The translations under genes were made by a program, and so were the position numbers. The notes under the pieces are model-generated. The model was given only the letters and a program-made list of their open reading frames with translations. It was not told where the DNA came from and did no database searches. DNA of 64,000 nt. It comes from Oceanospirillales bacterium. Lineage in GTDB: Bacteria > Pseudomonadota > Gammaproteobacteria > Pseudomonadales > Balneatricaceae. Below are positions 20,682-30,171 of this stretch, piece after piece. The stretch lies in the NCBI GenBank assembly GCA_018223185.1, contig JAAEYW010000004.1:1-64000 (forward strand), given 5' to 3'. Every line of letters starts with the position of its first letter. Position 1 is the stretch's first letter.

Positions 20682-22442
20682 TCAGTTCAGAGCCACCGGT
20701 TCATCGGATGATCGTTCAGTTTTTTTCTCCTCAGACGCGGTTTCTGATCGTTCATTTCCCGGCTCTTCACTATGTTCCCGGATATCTTGTGGCTCCATCA
20801 CATCGGGTTCTGTTCTCTCTTTGATGGGGGAGCGGTGTTCTATTGGGCTCAGGCTGCTCCAGTAGCGGGAGCTTTTTTCAGCCTGCTCACCCAGTCGGTG
20901 AATATGGCTGAGTGAATCCAGCAGATCGGTACCCTCATCAGGACTCAGACGTCCAGCGATCATCGCATCCAGTACATGTTGTTTTATCTTTTGATATTTC
21001 TTCTCCAGTTTATGCAGAACCTTGCGAGTTTCTGAAGACGATATGTGTGAATCATCGTCTATCATTGCGGCATCCAGCATCTTAGTGGTGATTTTTTTCA
21101 GCTCGTAGATATCTTTCTGCGTATTACTATCGCTGATCTGACTGAACCGCTCACTGTAGTCGACAATCAGACCTGACAGGCGGGCCATTTCATTGAAGTA
21201 GCGTGCTATCCGCATAGCGCTTGGCAGAATTTCAGAGCTTTCTTCGCTAAGCTGCTGCTGTGCCAGTTTTTGGTTGAACTTTCCTATCTCGACTATCAAC
21301 TTATTAATAATCTGCGCCTGTGATCTGATATGGGCACTATCCGATGTCTCTGCGCTGATCGCCTGCTTGGCAAGGGTGCTTGCCATCCGGCTGACACGGC
21401 TTAATTCGCGGGTCATCGCATCGATAGCTAAAGGAGGCGTTTCGAGAATGTTTTTATCCAGATAGCGCGCTTTAGCCAGATCTTCATCGCCACGACTGAA
21501 CCGTGCCTTGAGAAACTCAACCATCGGTGTGGTAATCGGCCACATGATCAGCACCCCGAGAACATTAAACAGCGTGTGGAACAGTGCCAGCAGGATAACC
21601 ATATCGATGGTCTGATTAAGACCTGAATGGTTAATTGCGTCAGCCAGAGCGATCAGCAGGAGCAGCCCTACGGCACCGGTAATCAGGTTAAAGAACACAT
21701 GAGCACAGGCGATCCGTTTGGCATTAGATGTTGCTCCGATTACTGAGAGTGCCGCTGTGGAGGTGGTTCCCAGATTTGCGCCAATCACCAGTGCACCTGC
21801 TGCTGCCAGGGGAATTGCGCCGGTAGACGCCATCGACAGGGTGATTGCCATCGCGGCGCTGGATGACTGAATCAGCACTGTCATAACAAATCCCGCCAAA
21901 ACAAATAGCGCGAGGCCATAACTGGTGGCACCAATGGCTTCAAAAGGGATGCTGTTTTCCAGTCCGGTAAAGGTGTCTTTGAGAAAAGAGAGACCGATAA
22001 AAAACAGACCAAAGCCGGTCAGACTGGTGCCCAGATAGGCGTAGCGTTTTTCACCTCCCACCAGACTCATTACGACCCCGAGGCCTATCATCGGCAGTGC
22101 AAAAGCACTTATTTTGAAATTGAAGCCGATGGTGGCGACCAGCCAGCCAGTCATGGTGGTACCGATATTACAGCCATAGATCACAGCAACGGACTGGCCC
22201 AGGTTCAGCAAGCCTGCATTCACAAAGCCGATAGTGGCCACCGTAACTGCGCTGGATGACTGCACCAGTGCGGTGATAGCGGTACCGGAGATCAGACCTC
22301 GCATGCGGGATCGGGTGGCCGCTTCCAGGGCCTTGCGCAGCGTCTGGCCTGCCGCGCGTTTGAGGCCGTTGGTCATCAGCTGCATGCCGAGCAGGAACAG
22401 GCCCAGACCGCCGATCAGGTCACCAATATTGCTCAGATCCAT
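20682..22442 (-). CDS. Na/Pi cotransporter family protein with PhoU-like C-terminus
   Basis: GLGLFLLGMQLMTNGLKRAAG and two QSSSA repeats (TALVQSSSAVT, TVLIQSSSAAM). Confidence 0.92.
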   Translation of the reverse strand: MDLSNIGDLIGGLGLFLLGMQLMTNGLKRAAGQTLRKALEAATRSRMRGLISGTAITALVQSSSAVTVATIGFVNAGLLNLGQSVAVIYGCNIGTTMTGWLVATIGFNFKISAFALPMIGLGVVMSLVGGEKRYAYLGTSLTGFGLFFIGLSFLKDTFTGLENSIPFEAIGATSYGLALFVLAGFVMTVLIQSSSAAMAITLSMASTGAIPLAAAGALVIGANLGTTSTAALSVIGATSNAKRIACAHVFFNLITGAVGLLLLIALADAINHSGLNQTIDMVILLALFHTLFNVLGVLIMWPITTPMVEFLKARFSRGDEDLAKARYLDKNILETPPLAIDAMTRELSRVSRMASTLAKQAISAETSDSAHIRSQAQIINKLIVEIGKFNQKLAQQQLSEESSEILPSAMRIARYFNEMARLSGLIVDYSERFSQISDSNTQKDIYELKKITTKMLDAAMIDDDSHISSSETRKVLHKLEKKYQKIKQHVLDAMIAGRLSPDEGTDLLDSLSHIHRLGEQAEKSSRYWSSLSPIEHRSPIKERTEPDVMEPQDIREHSEEPGNERSETASEEKKTERSSDEPVALN

Positions 22443-22561
22443 TGCGGACTCCTTACAGAGAAAGAACTGGCAGGTTTATTATTTTTTTCAATTTCAGAAC
22501 TGAAAATAGCTCAAAATAGGAAAAGTTAACTTTTTGATTACACAGTAATAAAAGCTCCAAA

Positions 22562-23278
22562 TCAGAATAAATGCAACTCTTTTGCAGTGCGGGCTATGAT
22601 CCAGATATAAACCTTCTGACAGCCTGCTGCCTTGAGCACCCTGCTAATTTCTGCCGCAGTGGTGCCGGTGGTCATTACATCATCGACCACTGCGACAGAG
22701 AACGGTGGCGAACCGGTACAGTAAAAACTGTTGCGCAGGTTTTTACGACGGGCTTTGCGGTCCAGTTCTGCCTGATGCGGTGTATTTTCCTTTTTAATCA
22801 GCAGGCGGTTGTTAAACGGAATGTCTAAGTTGCGGGCGAGTTTTTTAGCCAGCAGAGCCGCCTGATTATATTGCCGTTCCTGTAACCTTTTTTGATGCAG
22901 GGGTACCGGGATAATCAGCTCAGGCATCGTTTTATCCTGTAGCTGCAGGCTGAGTAGCTCTGCCAGTGAGTTGAGGAGGTGGGCCTGGCCATTAAATTTT
23001 GCCAGCTGAATCAGCTGATCCACTGGAAAACGATACTCAAACGGTGCAATTACCTGGTCAAACGGCGGAGGCTTTTTCTGACAAGTCGGGCAGATAACCG
23101 GGGATAACTTACCGGTTACCGTCGGGTTAGCGCAGCGCTGGCAGGCAGAGCCTATCCAGGGGAGGTCTGCAAGGCATTCATGACAGACCGGGGTGTCGGA
23201 TGTGGTGTTCAGACCACACAATATACAGCGCCTGATGTGGTTGATATTTATACAGTTGTTTTTCGTTTTTGTAATCAT
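22562..23278 (-). CDS. comF: ComF family amidophosphoribosyltransferase-like protein
   Basis: Zn-finger Cys pairs, IPVPLHQKRLQERQYNQAALLAKKLA, VVDDVMTTGTTAAEISRVLK. Confidence 0.93.
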   Translation of the reverse strand: MITKTKNNCININHIRRCILCGLNTTSDTPVCHECLADLPWIGSACQRCANPTVTGKLSPVICPTCQKKPPPFDQVIAPFEYRFPVDQLIQLAKFNGQAHLLNSLAELLSLQLQDKTMPELIIPVPLHQKRLQERQYNQAALLAKKLARNLDIPFNNRLLIKKENTPHQAELDRKARRKNLRNSFYCTGSPPFSVAVVDDVMTTGTTAAEISRVLKAAGCQKVYIWIIARTAKELHLF

Positions 23279-23362
23279 AGGTTGACAGATCCTTCTGTCG
23301 GATTAAAATTAGCTTCTTACTGAATCCCTTTCTTTGCGATCTATTACAGGATATACACAGCG

Positions 23363-24409
23363 ATGCAACATAACCAGACAGAGATCCGACACGACTGGAG
23401 CGAGCAGGAAGTGCAGGCGCTGTTCGATCTGCCATTTAACGACCTGTTGTTTCAGGCTCAGCTGGTTCATCGTCAGAATTTTAATCCTAATGAAGTGCAG
23501 GTGAGCACTCTGTTGTCGATCAAAACCGGTGCCTGTCCGGAAGACTGCAAGTATTGCCCGCAGAGCGGACACTACAACACCGGCCTTGAGAAAGAGCGCC
23601 TGATGCAGGTTGAAGCTGTGCTGGAAAAGGCAAAGAAAGCCAAAGAGACCGGTTCAACCCGTTTCTGTATGGGGGCCGCATGGAAACACCCGGCCGACAA
23701 AGATATGCCCTATGTGATCGAAATGGTTAAAGGGGTCAAAGCGCTGGGTCTGGAAACCTGTATGACTCTGGGTATGCTGGATGAGGGTAAAGCTGGCCAA
23801 CTGGCGGAAGCCGGTCTGGACTATTACAATCATAATCTGGATACCTCACCTGAGTTCTACGACAAGATTATCACTACCCGTTCCTTCCAGGACCGTCTTG
23901 ATACACTGCATCACGTGCGTGAATCAGGCATGAAAATCTGTTCTGGCGGTATCCTTGGAATGGGTGAAACGGCGAATGATCGCATCGGCCTGCTGCGTCA
24001 GTTGGCAAACCTGCCGAAGCAACCGGAAAGCGTGCCGATCAATATGCTGGTTAAGGTGAAAGGTACGCCGCTGGAAAATGCTGACGACCTGGATAATCTG
24101 GACTTTATCCGCACCATCGCGGTGGCCCGCATCATGATGCCACAGTCTCATGTACGACTCTCTGCCGGTCGTGAAAGTATGAGTGATGAGATGCAGGCGA
24201 TGACCTTTATGGCCGGAGCAAACTCTATCTTCTATGGTGAGTGTCTGCTGACAACACCGAACCCTGAAACTCATCGTGATCTGCAGTTGTTTAAGCGTCT
24301 GGGTATCAACCCTGAACAACGGATCTCCGACGCGGATGAAACGCAGGAGCAGGCGATTATCAAAGATCTGCAAAAACAGCAGGACGATTCGTTCTTCTAT
24401 CAGGCCTGA
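23363..24409 (+). CDS. bioB: Biotin synthase
   Basis: Radical [13 protein letters not shown] motif, [29 protein letters not shown]. Confidence 0.98.
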   Translation: MQHNQTEIRHDWSEQEVQALFDLPFNDLLFQAQLVHRQNFNPNEVQVSTLLSIKTGACPEDCKYCPQSGHYNTGLEKERLMQVEAVLEKAKKAKETGSTRFCMGAAWKHPADKDMPYVIEMVKGVKALGLETCMTLGMLDEGKAGQLAEAGLDYYNHNLDTSPEFYDKIITTRSFQDRLDTLHHVRESGMKICSGGILGMGETANDRIGLLRQLANLPKQPESVPINMLVKVKGTPLENADDLDNLDFIRTIAVARIMMPQSHVRLSAGRESMSDEMQAMTFMAGANSIFYGECLLTTPNPETHRDLQLFKRLGINPEQRISDADETQEQAIIKDLQKQQDDSFFYQA

Positions 24410-24458
24410 TTTATTCTACCCGCCGGGCTGTCACTGATAGCCCAAAAAGGATCTGACC

Positions 24459-25628
24459 ATGTCTTTTGATCAGCTGGGCGCTGAATTGCAGGCGCGTAAA
24501 GAGCAGTCTCTGTATCGTCAGCGTCGCATATTACAAAGCCCACAAGCCGCAGAAGTGATTGTTGATGGCAAACCCTGTCTGGCATTCTGCTCTAATGACT
24601 ATCTGGGCCTGGCAAATCATCCTGATGTTATCGCTGCCCTGAAAAAGGGGGCCGATACCTACGGCGTCGGCGGCGGAGCTTCGCATCTTGTGAATGGCCA
24701 TAGCCAGGCGCATCATGCGCTGGAAGAGGAGCTGGCCGAGTTTACCGGTCGTCCCCGTGCCCTTTTGTTTTCCACTGGCTATATGGCCAATATTGGTGCG
24801 GTTAACGCCCTGTTGGATAAACGCGATGCGGTGTTTCAGGATCGCGTCAATCATGCGTCTCTTCTGGATGCGGGGCTGCTCAGTGGCGCACGCTTTCAGC
24901 GTTTTCTGCATAACGATGCTGATAATCTGAATACCCGTCTGCAACGCACCGATGCGCGGCGAAAGCTGGTGGTCTGTGATGGTGTGTTCAGTATGGATGG
25001 GGATCTGGCAGAGCTTCCCGCTATCTGTAAAACGGCTTCAGAGCATAATGCCTGGGTGATGGTGGATGATGCCCACGGGTTTGGCTGTATCGGACAGCAA
25101 GGGCGGGGCACTGCGGATCATTTTGGTCTGGGCGGTGATCAGGTGCAGGTATTAGTCGGCACGTTGGGTAAGTCGTTTGGTACTTCAGGCGCTTTTGTCG
25201 CCGGTTCTGAAGAGCTGATTGAAACCCTGATTCAACATGCCCGCACCTATATCTACACCACCAGTATGTCTCCCGCTATCGCTTCGGCGACCCGGGCCAG
25301 CCTGAAACTGTTGCAGCAGGATGAGTGGCGCCGGGAAAAACTTAACCACCTGATCGATCGTTTTCGCCGGGGCTGCGAGCAGCTGGGTTTGCCTCTGATG
25401 GACTCACCAACGCCGATTCAGCCGATTCTGGTGGGTGAGGCTGACCGGGCGATGGCGATCAGCGCCGCACTTGAGGCAAAAGGGATCTTTATCGGCGCTA
25501 TCCGGCCGCCAACCGTCCCTCAGGGAGCCGCCCGGCTCAGGGTAACTCTCAGCGCCACCCACACCGATGAACAGCTTGACCGGCTGCTGGACGCGTTGGG
25601 TGAGGTGATGACAGGAAGAGAGACATGA
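24459..25628 (+). CDS. bioF: 8-amino-7-oxononanoate synthase
   Basis: [60 protein letters not shown]. Confidence 0.97.
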   Translation: MSFDQLGAELQARKEQSLYRQRRILQSPQAAEVIVDGKPCLAFCSNDYLGLANHPDVIAALKKGADTYGVGGGASHLVNGHSQAHHALEEELAEFTGRPRALLFSTGYMANIGAVNALLDKRDAVFQDRVNHASLLDAGLLSGARFQRFLHNDADNLNTRLQRTDARRKLVVCDGVFSMDGDLAELPAICKTASEHNAWVMVDDAHGFGCIGQQGRGTADHFGLGGDQVQVLVGTLGKSFGTSGAFVAGSEELIETLIQHARTYIYTTSMSPAIASATRASLKLLQQDEWRREKLNHLIDRFRRGCEQLGLPLMDSPTPIQPILVGEADRAMAISAALEAKGIFIGAIRPPTVPQGAARLRVTLSATHTDEQLDRLLDALGEVMTGRET

Positions 25629-26389
25629 TGCTGTACTCAGAAACAGTCGGCAGTGCTGCAGGTAAACCGTTGGTGCTGCTGCATGGTTGGGGGATGCACA
25701 GTGGTATCTGGCAGACGCTTTTACCTTATTTACAGCAGGATTATTCTATTACCCTGATTGATCTTCCCGGATCCGGCCGCAGTGCAGGTTGTCAGTTGCA
25801 ACCTTATAATCTTGATGCCGTTGTGTCGCAGCTGGTGGAGGTTGTTCCGGCATCAGCCCTGTGGCTGGGATGGTCGCTGGGAGGGGTTATTGCGATGGCT
25901 TTTGCGCAGCGTTTTCCTGAGCGTGTTAACGGCTTAATGACACTGGCGAGTTCGCCCTGCTTTGTCGAGCGTCCGGACTGGTCTTTTGGTATGGATGAAA
26001 CGACTTACAGCCAGTTTGAACAGGACCTGGCCGCTAATCCGGCTAAGACCCTGCAACGGTTTAATATGCTGCAGGTACAGGGCAGTGCAACTGCCCGTAG
26101 CGATCTTAAAACACTGAAGCAGATTTTGTCCGAAGTACAACCGACAGCTCAGGCACTGATCGACAGTCTGGCGTTGTTGCGTGGTGATTATCGGCAGCTG
26201 TTTAGCAACACCTGTCTGCCGACAACGCATCTGCTGTGTCAGCTGGACACTCTGGCACCGGCGAGCATGTACGATGCGCTCAAAGCGTTGCAACCGGAAG
26301 CTCAGGTTGAGGTATTAGCAGAACAGTCTCACGTGGGCTTTCTGTCAGCGCCACAGACGCTGGCGGCAAAGATCCGGACCTTTACATGA
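25625..26389 (+). CDS. bioH: Pimeloyl-ACP methyl ester carboxylesterase
   Basis: [24 protein letters not shown] nucleophile elbow, [11 protein letters not shown]; in bioBFHCD order. Confidence 0.95.
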   Translation: MMLYSETVGSAAGKPLVLLHGWGMHSGIWQTLLPYLQQDYSITLIDLPGSGRSAGCQLQPYNLDAVVSQLVEVVPASALWLGWSLGGVIAMAFAQRFPERVNGLMTLASSPCFVERPDWSFGMDETTYSQFEQDLAANPAKTLQRFNMLQVQGSATARSDLKTLKQILSEVQPTAQALIDSLALLRGDYRQLFSNTCLPTTHLLCQLDTLAPASMYDALKALQPEAQVEVLAEQSHVGFLSAPQTLAAKIRTFT

Positions 26390-27171
26390 GTACACAGTTT
26401 CTCAAACCGCAGATCGCAGAGTCATTCAGTCGGGCTGCGGTCAGCTATGACAGTGTTGCCCAGTTGCAGCGGCGAATCGGTCATAACCTGCTCAGTGATC
26501 TGACCCAGTCATCTGCAGAGGTGGTTCTGGATCTGGGATGCGGTACCGGTTATTTTTCTCCCTTACTGACAGAGCAGTTAAAGCCGCAGCAGCTGATCTG
26601 TTGCGATCTTGCCCTGGGGATGCTGGAGTATGCCCGTCAGACCCGGGTAACTCCCAATACCCTGTGGCTCTGTGGCGATGCAGAGCGCCTTCCATTAGCG
26701 GACAACTCGGTTGATCTGATCTTTTCTTCTCTGGCGATTCAGTGGTGTGAAGACCTTCCTGCATTGTTTAGTGAGGTCTCCCGTGTACTTAAGCCCGGAG
26801 GGCGGTTTCTCTTTAGTACTCTGGGGCCGGATACACTGTATGAGTTGCGGGAAGCCTGGTCGGCGGTGGATCGCTATCAGCATGTAAACCGTTTTGTCAG
26901 CTTTTCCAGCCTGCAGGCGGGTGCTGATCAATATCTTCGCAAGGTTGCGCTGAAAACGGCGCAAGAGGTGTTGCTCTATGATCAGCTGCGTGGTCTGACC
27001 ACCGAACTTAAAGGGATTGGCGCACACAATATCAGTGCCGGGCGGCAGAACGGTCTGACCGGGAAAGCACGGATTAATGCCTTTAAGCTGGCGTATGAAG
27101 CATTCAGACGGCCGGACGGAAAACTACCGGCCACCTATCAGGTATTTTACGGCGAGTATATTAATGGCTAA
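26386..27171 (+). CDS. bioC: Malonyl-ACP O-methyltransferase
   Basis: SFSRAAVSYDSVAQLQRRIG, VLDLGCGTGYFSPLL, GGRFLFSTLGPDTLYELREAW. Confidence 0.95.
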   Translation: MSTQFLKPQIAESFSRAAVSYDSVAQLQRRIGHNLLSDLTQSSAEVVLDLGCGTGYFSPLLTEQLKPQQLICCDLALGMLEYARQTRVTPNTLWLCGDAERLPLADNSVDLIFSSLAIQWCEDLPALFSEVSRVLKPGGRFLFSTLGPDTLYELREAWSAVDRYQHVNRFVSFSSLQAGADQYLRKVALKTAQEVLLYDQLRGLTTELKGIGAHNISAGRQNGLTGKARINAFKLAYEAFRRPDGKLPATYQVFYGEYING

Positions 27172-27853
27172 GCGTACTTTCTTTGTAGCAGGAACCGACA
27201 CCGATGTGGGCAAAACGCTGGTTTCAACCGGTTTGCTGGAAGCGGCCAATCAGCGGGGACTTTCGACTGTTGCGGTAAAACCGATCGCTGCCGGGTGCGA
27301 GCAGACAGATGAGGGATTACGAAACAGCGATGCGTTGCAGCTGCAGCAGGCCGCTTCAGTAAAACTGAGTTATGATCAGCTGAACCCTATCGCGCTGGAA
27401 CCGCCTATCGCCCCGCACATTGCCGCTCAACAGGTGGGACGTCGACTGGACGCAGACCGGATAGCGGCACTGTGCCGCGGTGTCATGATGCAGCCGGCGG
27501 ACTTTATGATTATCGAGGGGGCCGGTGGCTGGCGGGTGCCGCTGAATAATCGTCAGACCCTCGCCGATCTGCCTAAGCTGTTGCGCACGCCCGTGGTTCT
27601 GGTGGTGGGAATGAAGCTGGGCTGTATCAGCCATACCCTGCTAACGGTCGAAGCGATTGTGAAAGACGGTCTGCGACTTGCGGGTTGGGTTGCCAACCGG
27701 TCAGAACCGGAAATGAGTTGTTACAGCGAAAACCTGGAAACACTCAAATCGATGCTTGCTGCACCATTATTGGGTGAAATACCTCATATTGAGGACATTA
27801 CTGCTCAAAATGTGGCCAGATATATCGATTTGGGACCTCTGCTGGATGGTTAA
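27164..27853 (+). CDS. bioD: Dethiobiotin synthase
   Basis: MAKRTFFVAGTDTDVGKTLVSTGLLEAA; internal ATG at 27164 preferred over the track start 27077; overlaps the bioC stop. Confidence 0.96.
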   Translation: MAKRTFFVAGTDTDVGKTLVSTGLLEAANQRGLSTVAVKPIAAGCEQTDEGLRNSDALQLQQAASVKLSYDQLNPIALEPPIAPHIAAQQVGRRLDADRIAALCRGVMMQPADFMIIEGAGGWRVPLNNRQTLADLPKLLRTPVVLVVGMKLGCISHTLLTVEAIVKDGLRLAGWVANRSEPEMSCYSENLETLKSMLAAPLLGEIPHIEDITAQNVARYIDLGPLLDG

Positions 27854-27996
27854 TAAATGATCTGTGATGCTGTCTGGTCTATAATGGCTCTGAGTTAATA
27901 GTTAATACGGCAGAGTTTGTCGGCCTGACTGAATGAACATTGATGAAAAATTGATGATAAAGTCAGCAGACTGACGCAAAGTAAGCAGGTGTTTTT

Positions 27997-28242
27997 ATGA
28001 ATGTTACATCAGCACTGAGTACAGGCGTTCTGGGGTTAAACCGGGGACTGGATGGTGTTCAGAAAGCGGCGTCAGATATTGCCGGTGCAGGCAAGACCGA
28101 TACACCGGAAGAGGGGACAGGTAAAGATCTGAACGAGTCCCTGGAAAACCTGGTTGTTGAAAAAAATGCCGTTGCTGCATCGACTAAAGTTGTCCAGTCC
28201 GTGGATGAGACCTTAGGCACGCTGATTGATATTCGTGCCTGA
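27997..28242 (+). CDS. Flagellar rod/hook-like short protein (81 aa)
   Basis: N-terminal ALSTGVLGLNRGLDGVQKAASDIAGAG and C-terminal ..VVQSVDETLGTLIDIRA resemble the paired N/C motifs of FlgB/C/E/G axial proteins with no central domain. Confidence 0.6.
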   Translation: MNVTSALSTGVLGLNRGLDGVQKAASDIAGAGKTDTPEEGTGKDLNESLENLVVEKNAVAASTKVVQSVDETLGTLIDIRA

Positions 28243-28329
28243 CACAGGCTGCAGCTTTGCAGAGCGCAATTTAATCCACAGAGCATTATTTCCTGCAGGT
28301 TGTAAGGAGTCGGAGATAAAGTACAGGAG

Positions 28330-29184
28330 GTGAGAGAGATGCAGTTATACATAACTGCTAATTCACTTACTCTGAATGCAGCACAATCACTTAATAGTGC
28401 TGGCCGGGATCAATTCACGGCAACAGGCACCCTATTACCCTCTTCTTTATCCGGCACCGCAACACTTCAAACCTCTCCAGTCAGTAAACCTGTTGAACCT
28501 CCCGGTGCGGGTGCATCCATCGAGCAGGAAACCGCAGATCCGCAATTCAGCAACAATACGCGCGGTGAGTCAGAGTCTTTATCAGATACAGCCCCTCAGA
28601 AGGACGAGCAGCAGCTGATTCGAGAACTGGCTGCGCGTGATCAGGAAGTTCGTCAGCATGAGCTGAGCCATGCCGCTGCCGGTGGTCAGTTCGCCGGTGC
28701 TCCCTCTTTTGAATATCAGCGGGGGCCTGATGGCCGGTTGTATGCCGTAGGGGGGGAAGTCAGCATAGATACCTCTCCTGTTTCTAATGACCCTGAAGCG
28801 ACGCTGGAAAAAGCAGAAGTGATTCTCCGAGCGGCGCTTGCAGTAGCCGATCCTTCACCTCAGGACCGTGCGATAGCTGCACGTGCCGCAGCAATGGCAT
28901 CCGAAGCGAGGGCAGAACTTGCCCTGCAGAATCAGTCACCGGATAGCCGTGACCCTGAGCAGCAGGCCGATAAGCTCCGGGAGGAGCGTCGTTCTGAGGA
29001 ACTGCAAAACCGCATTAAAGATCATCAGGAGCAGAGCGATAGTCAGTCTGAAAAACTGCAGGAGTTCAACAAACAGCTTGAGGCTGTAAATCGGAAATTT
29101 GCTGAGATTAATCAGCGGTTAATTGATGCCGGCGTGTTTAAGAAACTCTTCGAAGAGGGTTTTATTTTTGATGAGCGGGTATAA
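28330..29184 (+). CDS. SprA-related putative metalloprotease (CJM1_0395-like) family
   Basis: HELSH (HExxH) in DQEVRQHELSHAAAGGQFAGAPSFEYQRGPDGRLYAVGGEVSIDTSPV; coiled-coil C-terminus. Confidence 0.8.
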   Translation: MREMQLYITANSLTLNAAQSLNSAGRDQFTATGTLLPSSLSGTATLQTSPVSKPVEPPGAGASIEQETADPQFSNNTRGESESLSDTAPQKDEQQLIRELAARDQEVRQHELSHAAAGGQFAGAPSFEYQRGPDGRLYAVGGEVSIDTSPVSNDPEATLEKAEVILRAALAVADPSPQDRAIAARAAAMASEARAELALQNQSPDSRDPEQQADKLREERRSEELQNRIKDHQEQSDSQSEKLQEFNKQLEAVNRKFAEINQRLIDAGVFKKLFEEGFIFDERV

Positions 29185-29407
29185 AAGCAGAGCGTCGTTT
29201 TTCTGCTTCGGGAAAGATGCAGAAGAAAACCAACAGACGTAAATCATCTTACCGCTACCCGATGTATAAACCTGATTTTTTACAATATCCGGGTCAGTCA
29301 TAGTAATCTACTGTCGACGTTTTCAATTATTCAGACTATAAGAAAGGTCTGGCCTCTCTGTTATGAGCCCTTTTCAGCAAACCATTTTTATACCAGGACG
29401 TTTTCCC

Positions 29408-30013
29408 ATGGCTAAGATTAAGGTTACCTATTTTGATATCAATGGCGGTCGGGCGGAGCCTATTCGTCTGGCGTTGCACTGCCTTGGTCAGGACTTTGAA
29501 GATCACCGTTTTTCCTTCAGTGAATTTGCGGAGATACGCAAGGGGACTCCGTTCGGGCAGGTACCGGTTGTCGAGCTGGATGGCGAACAGATTACCCAGT
29601 CCAATGCTCTGTGTCGTTATTTTGGCAAGCAGGCGGGTCTCTACCCTGAAGATGATTATCAGGCGCTTCTGGCTGATGAGGTGATGGATGTGGTTGAGGA
29701 TATCAGTCATAAACTGTCGGCTACGATGACCATGACCGGTGAAGAGCTGAAAAGCGCGCGTGAACAGCTGGTGGCGCCGCTGACAACCTATCTGAGATGG
29801 CTGAACGCCAGGCTGATTAAGCAGGGTGGAGAATACTTTGCCGATAATCGTTTAACCATTGCCGATCTGAAAGTGTTCGTCATGGTTCAGTGGCTGAGTT
29901 CCGGCATGCTTGATCATCTGCCTGCGACACTGGTACAGGATGAGGCTCCGGCGTTGTTATTGCATCTTAAACGGGTGACAGAGCATCCGCAGATTAAATC
30001 CTATTATAGATAG
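29408..30013 (+). CDS. Glutathione S-transferase family protein (sigma/mu-like)
   Basis: MAKIKVTYFDINGGRAEPIRLALHCLGQDFEDHRF…FGQVPVVELDGEQITQSNALCRYFGKQ. Confidence 0.9.
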   Translation: MAKIKVTYFDINGGRAEPIRLALHCLGQDFEDHRFSFSEFAEIRKGTPFGQVPVVELDGEQITQSNALCRYFGKQAGLYPEDDYQALLADEVMDVVEDISHKLSATMTMTGEELKSAREQLVAPLTTYLRWLNARLIKQGGEYFADNRLTIADLKVFVMVQWLSSGMLDHLPATLVQDEAPALLLHLKRVTEHPQIKSYYR

Positions 30014-30098
30014 AGCTCATTCCGTTTAGTGACTGGTGAGTGTTACAAAAACGCGCATTATCGGGTTGAGCTGACGATAGACGGCAATAGCTGTAAAT

Positions 30099-30133
30099 AA
30101 AAAAGCACTGACCTCACGGACAGTGCTTTTTTT
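30099..30133. terminator. Bidirectional terminator between the GST gene and glnN
   Basis: AAAAAAGCACTG-acctcacgga-CAGTGCTTTTTTT inverted repeat with A/T tracts on both sides. Confidence 0.85.
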
Positions 30134-30171
30134 ATGCGCCCACGAAAGGGCGAACTGCATCCGGAACGCTG

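Noticed and set aside
27077-27163. N-terminal extension of BioD in the ORF track
   Set aside because: It overlaps bioC in another frame; ATG 27164 gives the usual BioD start.
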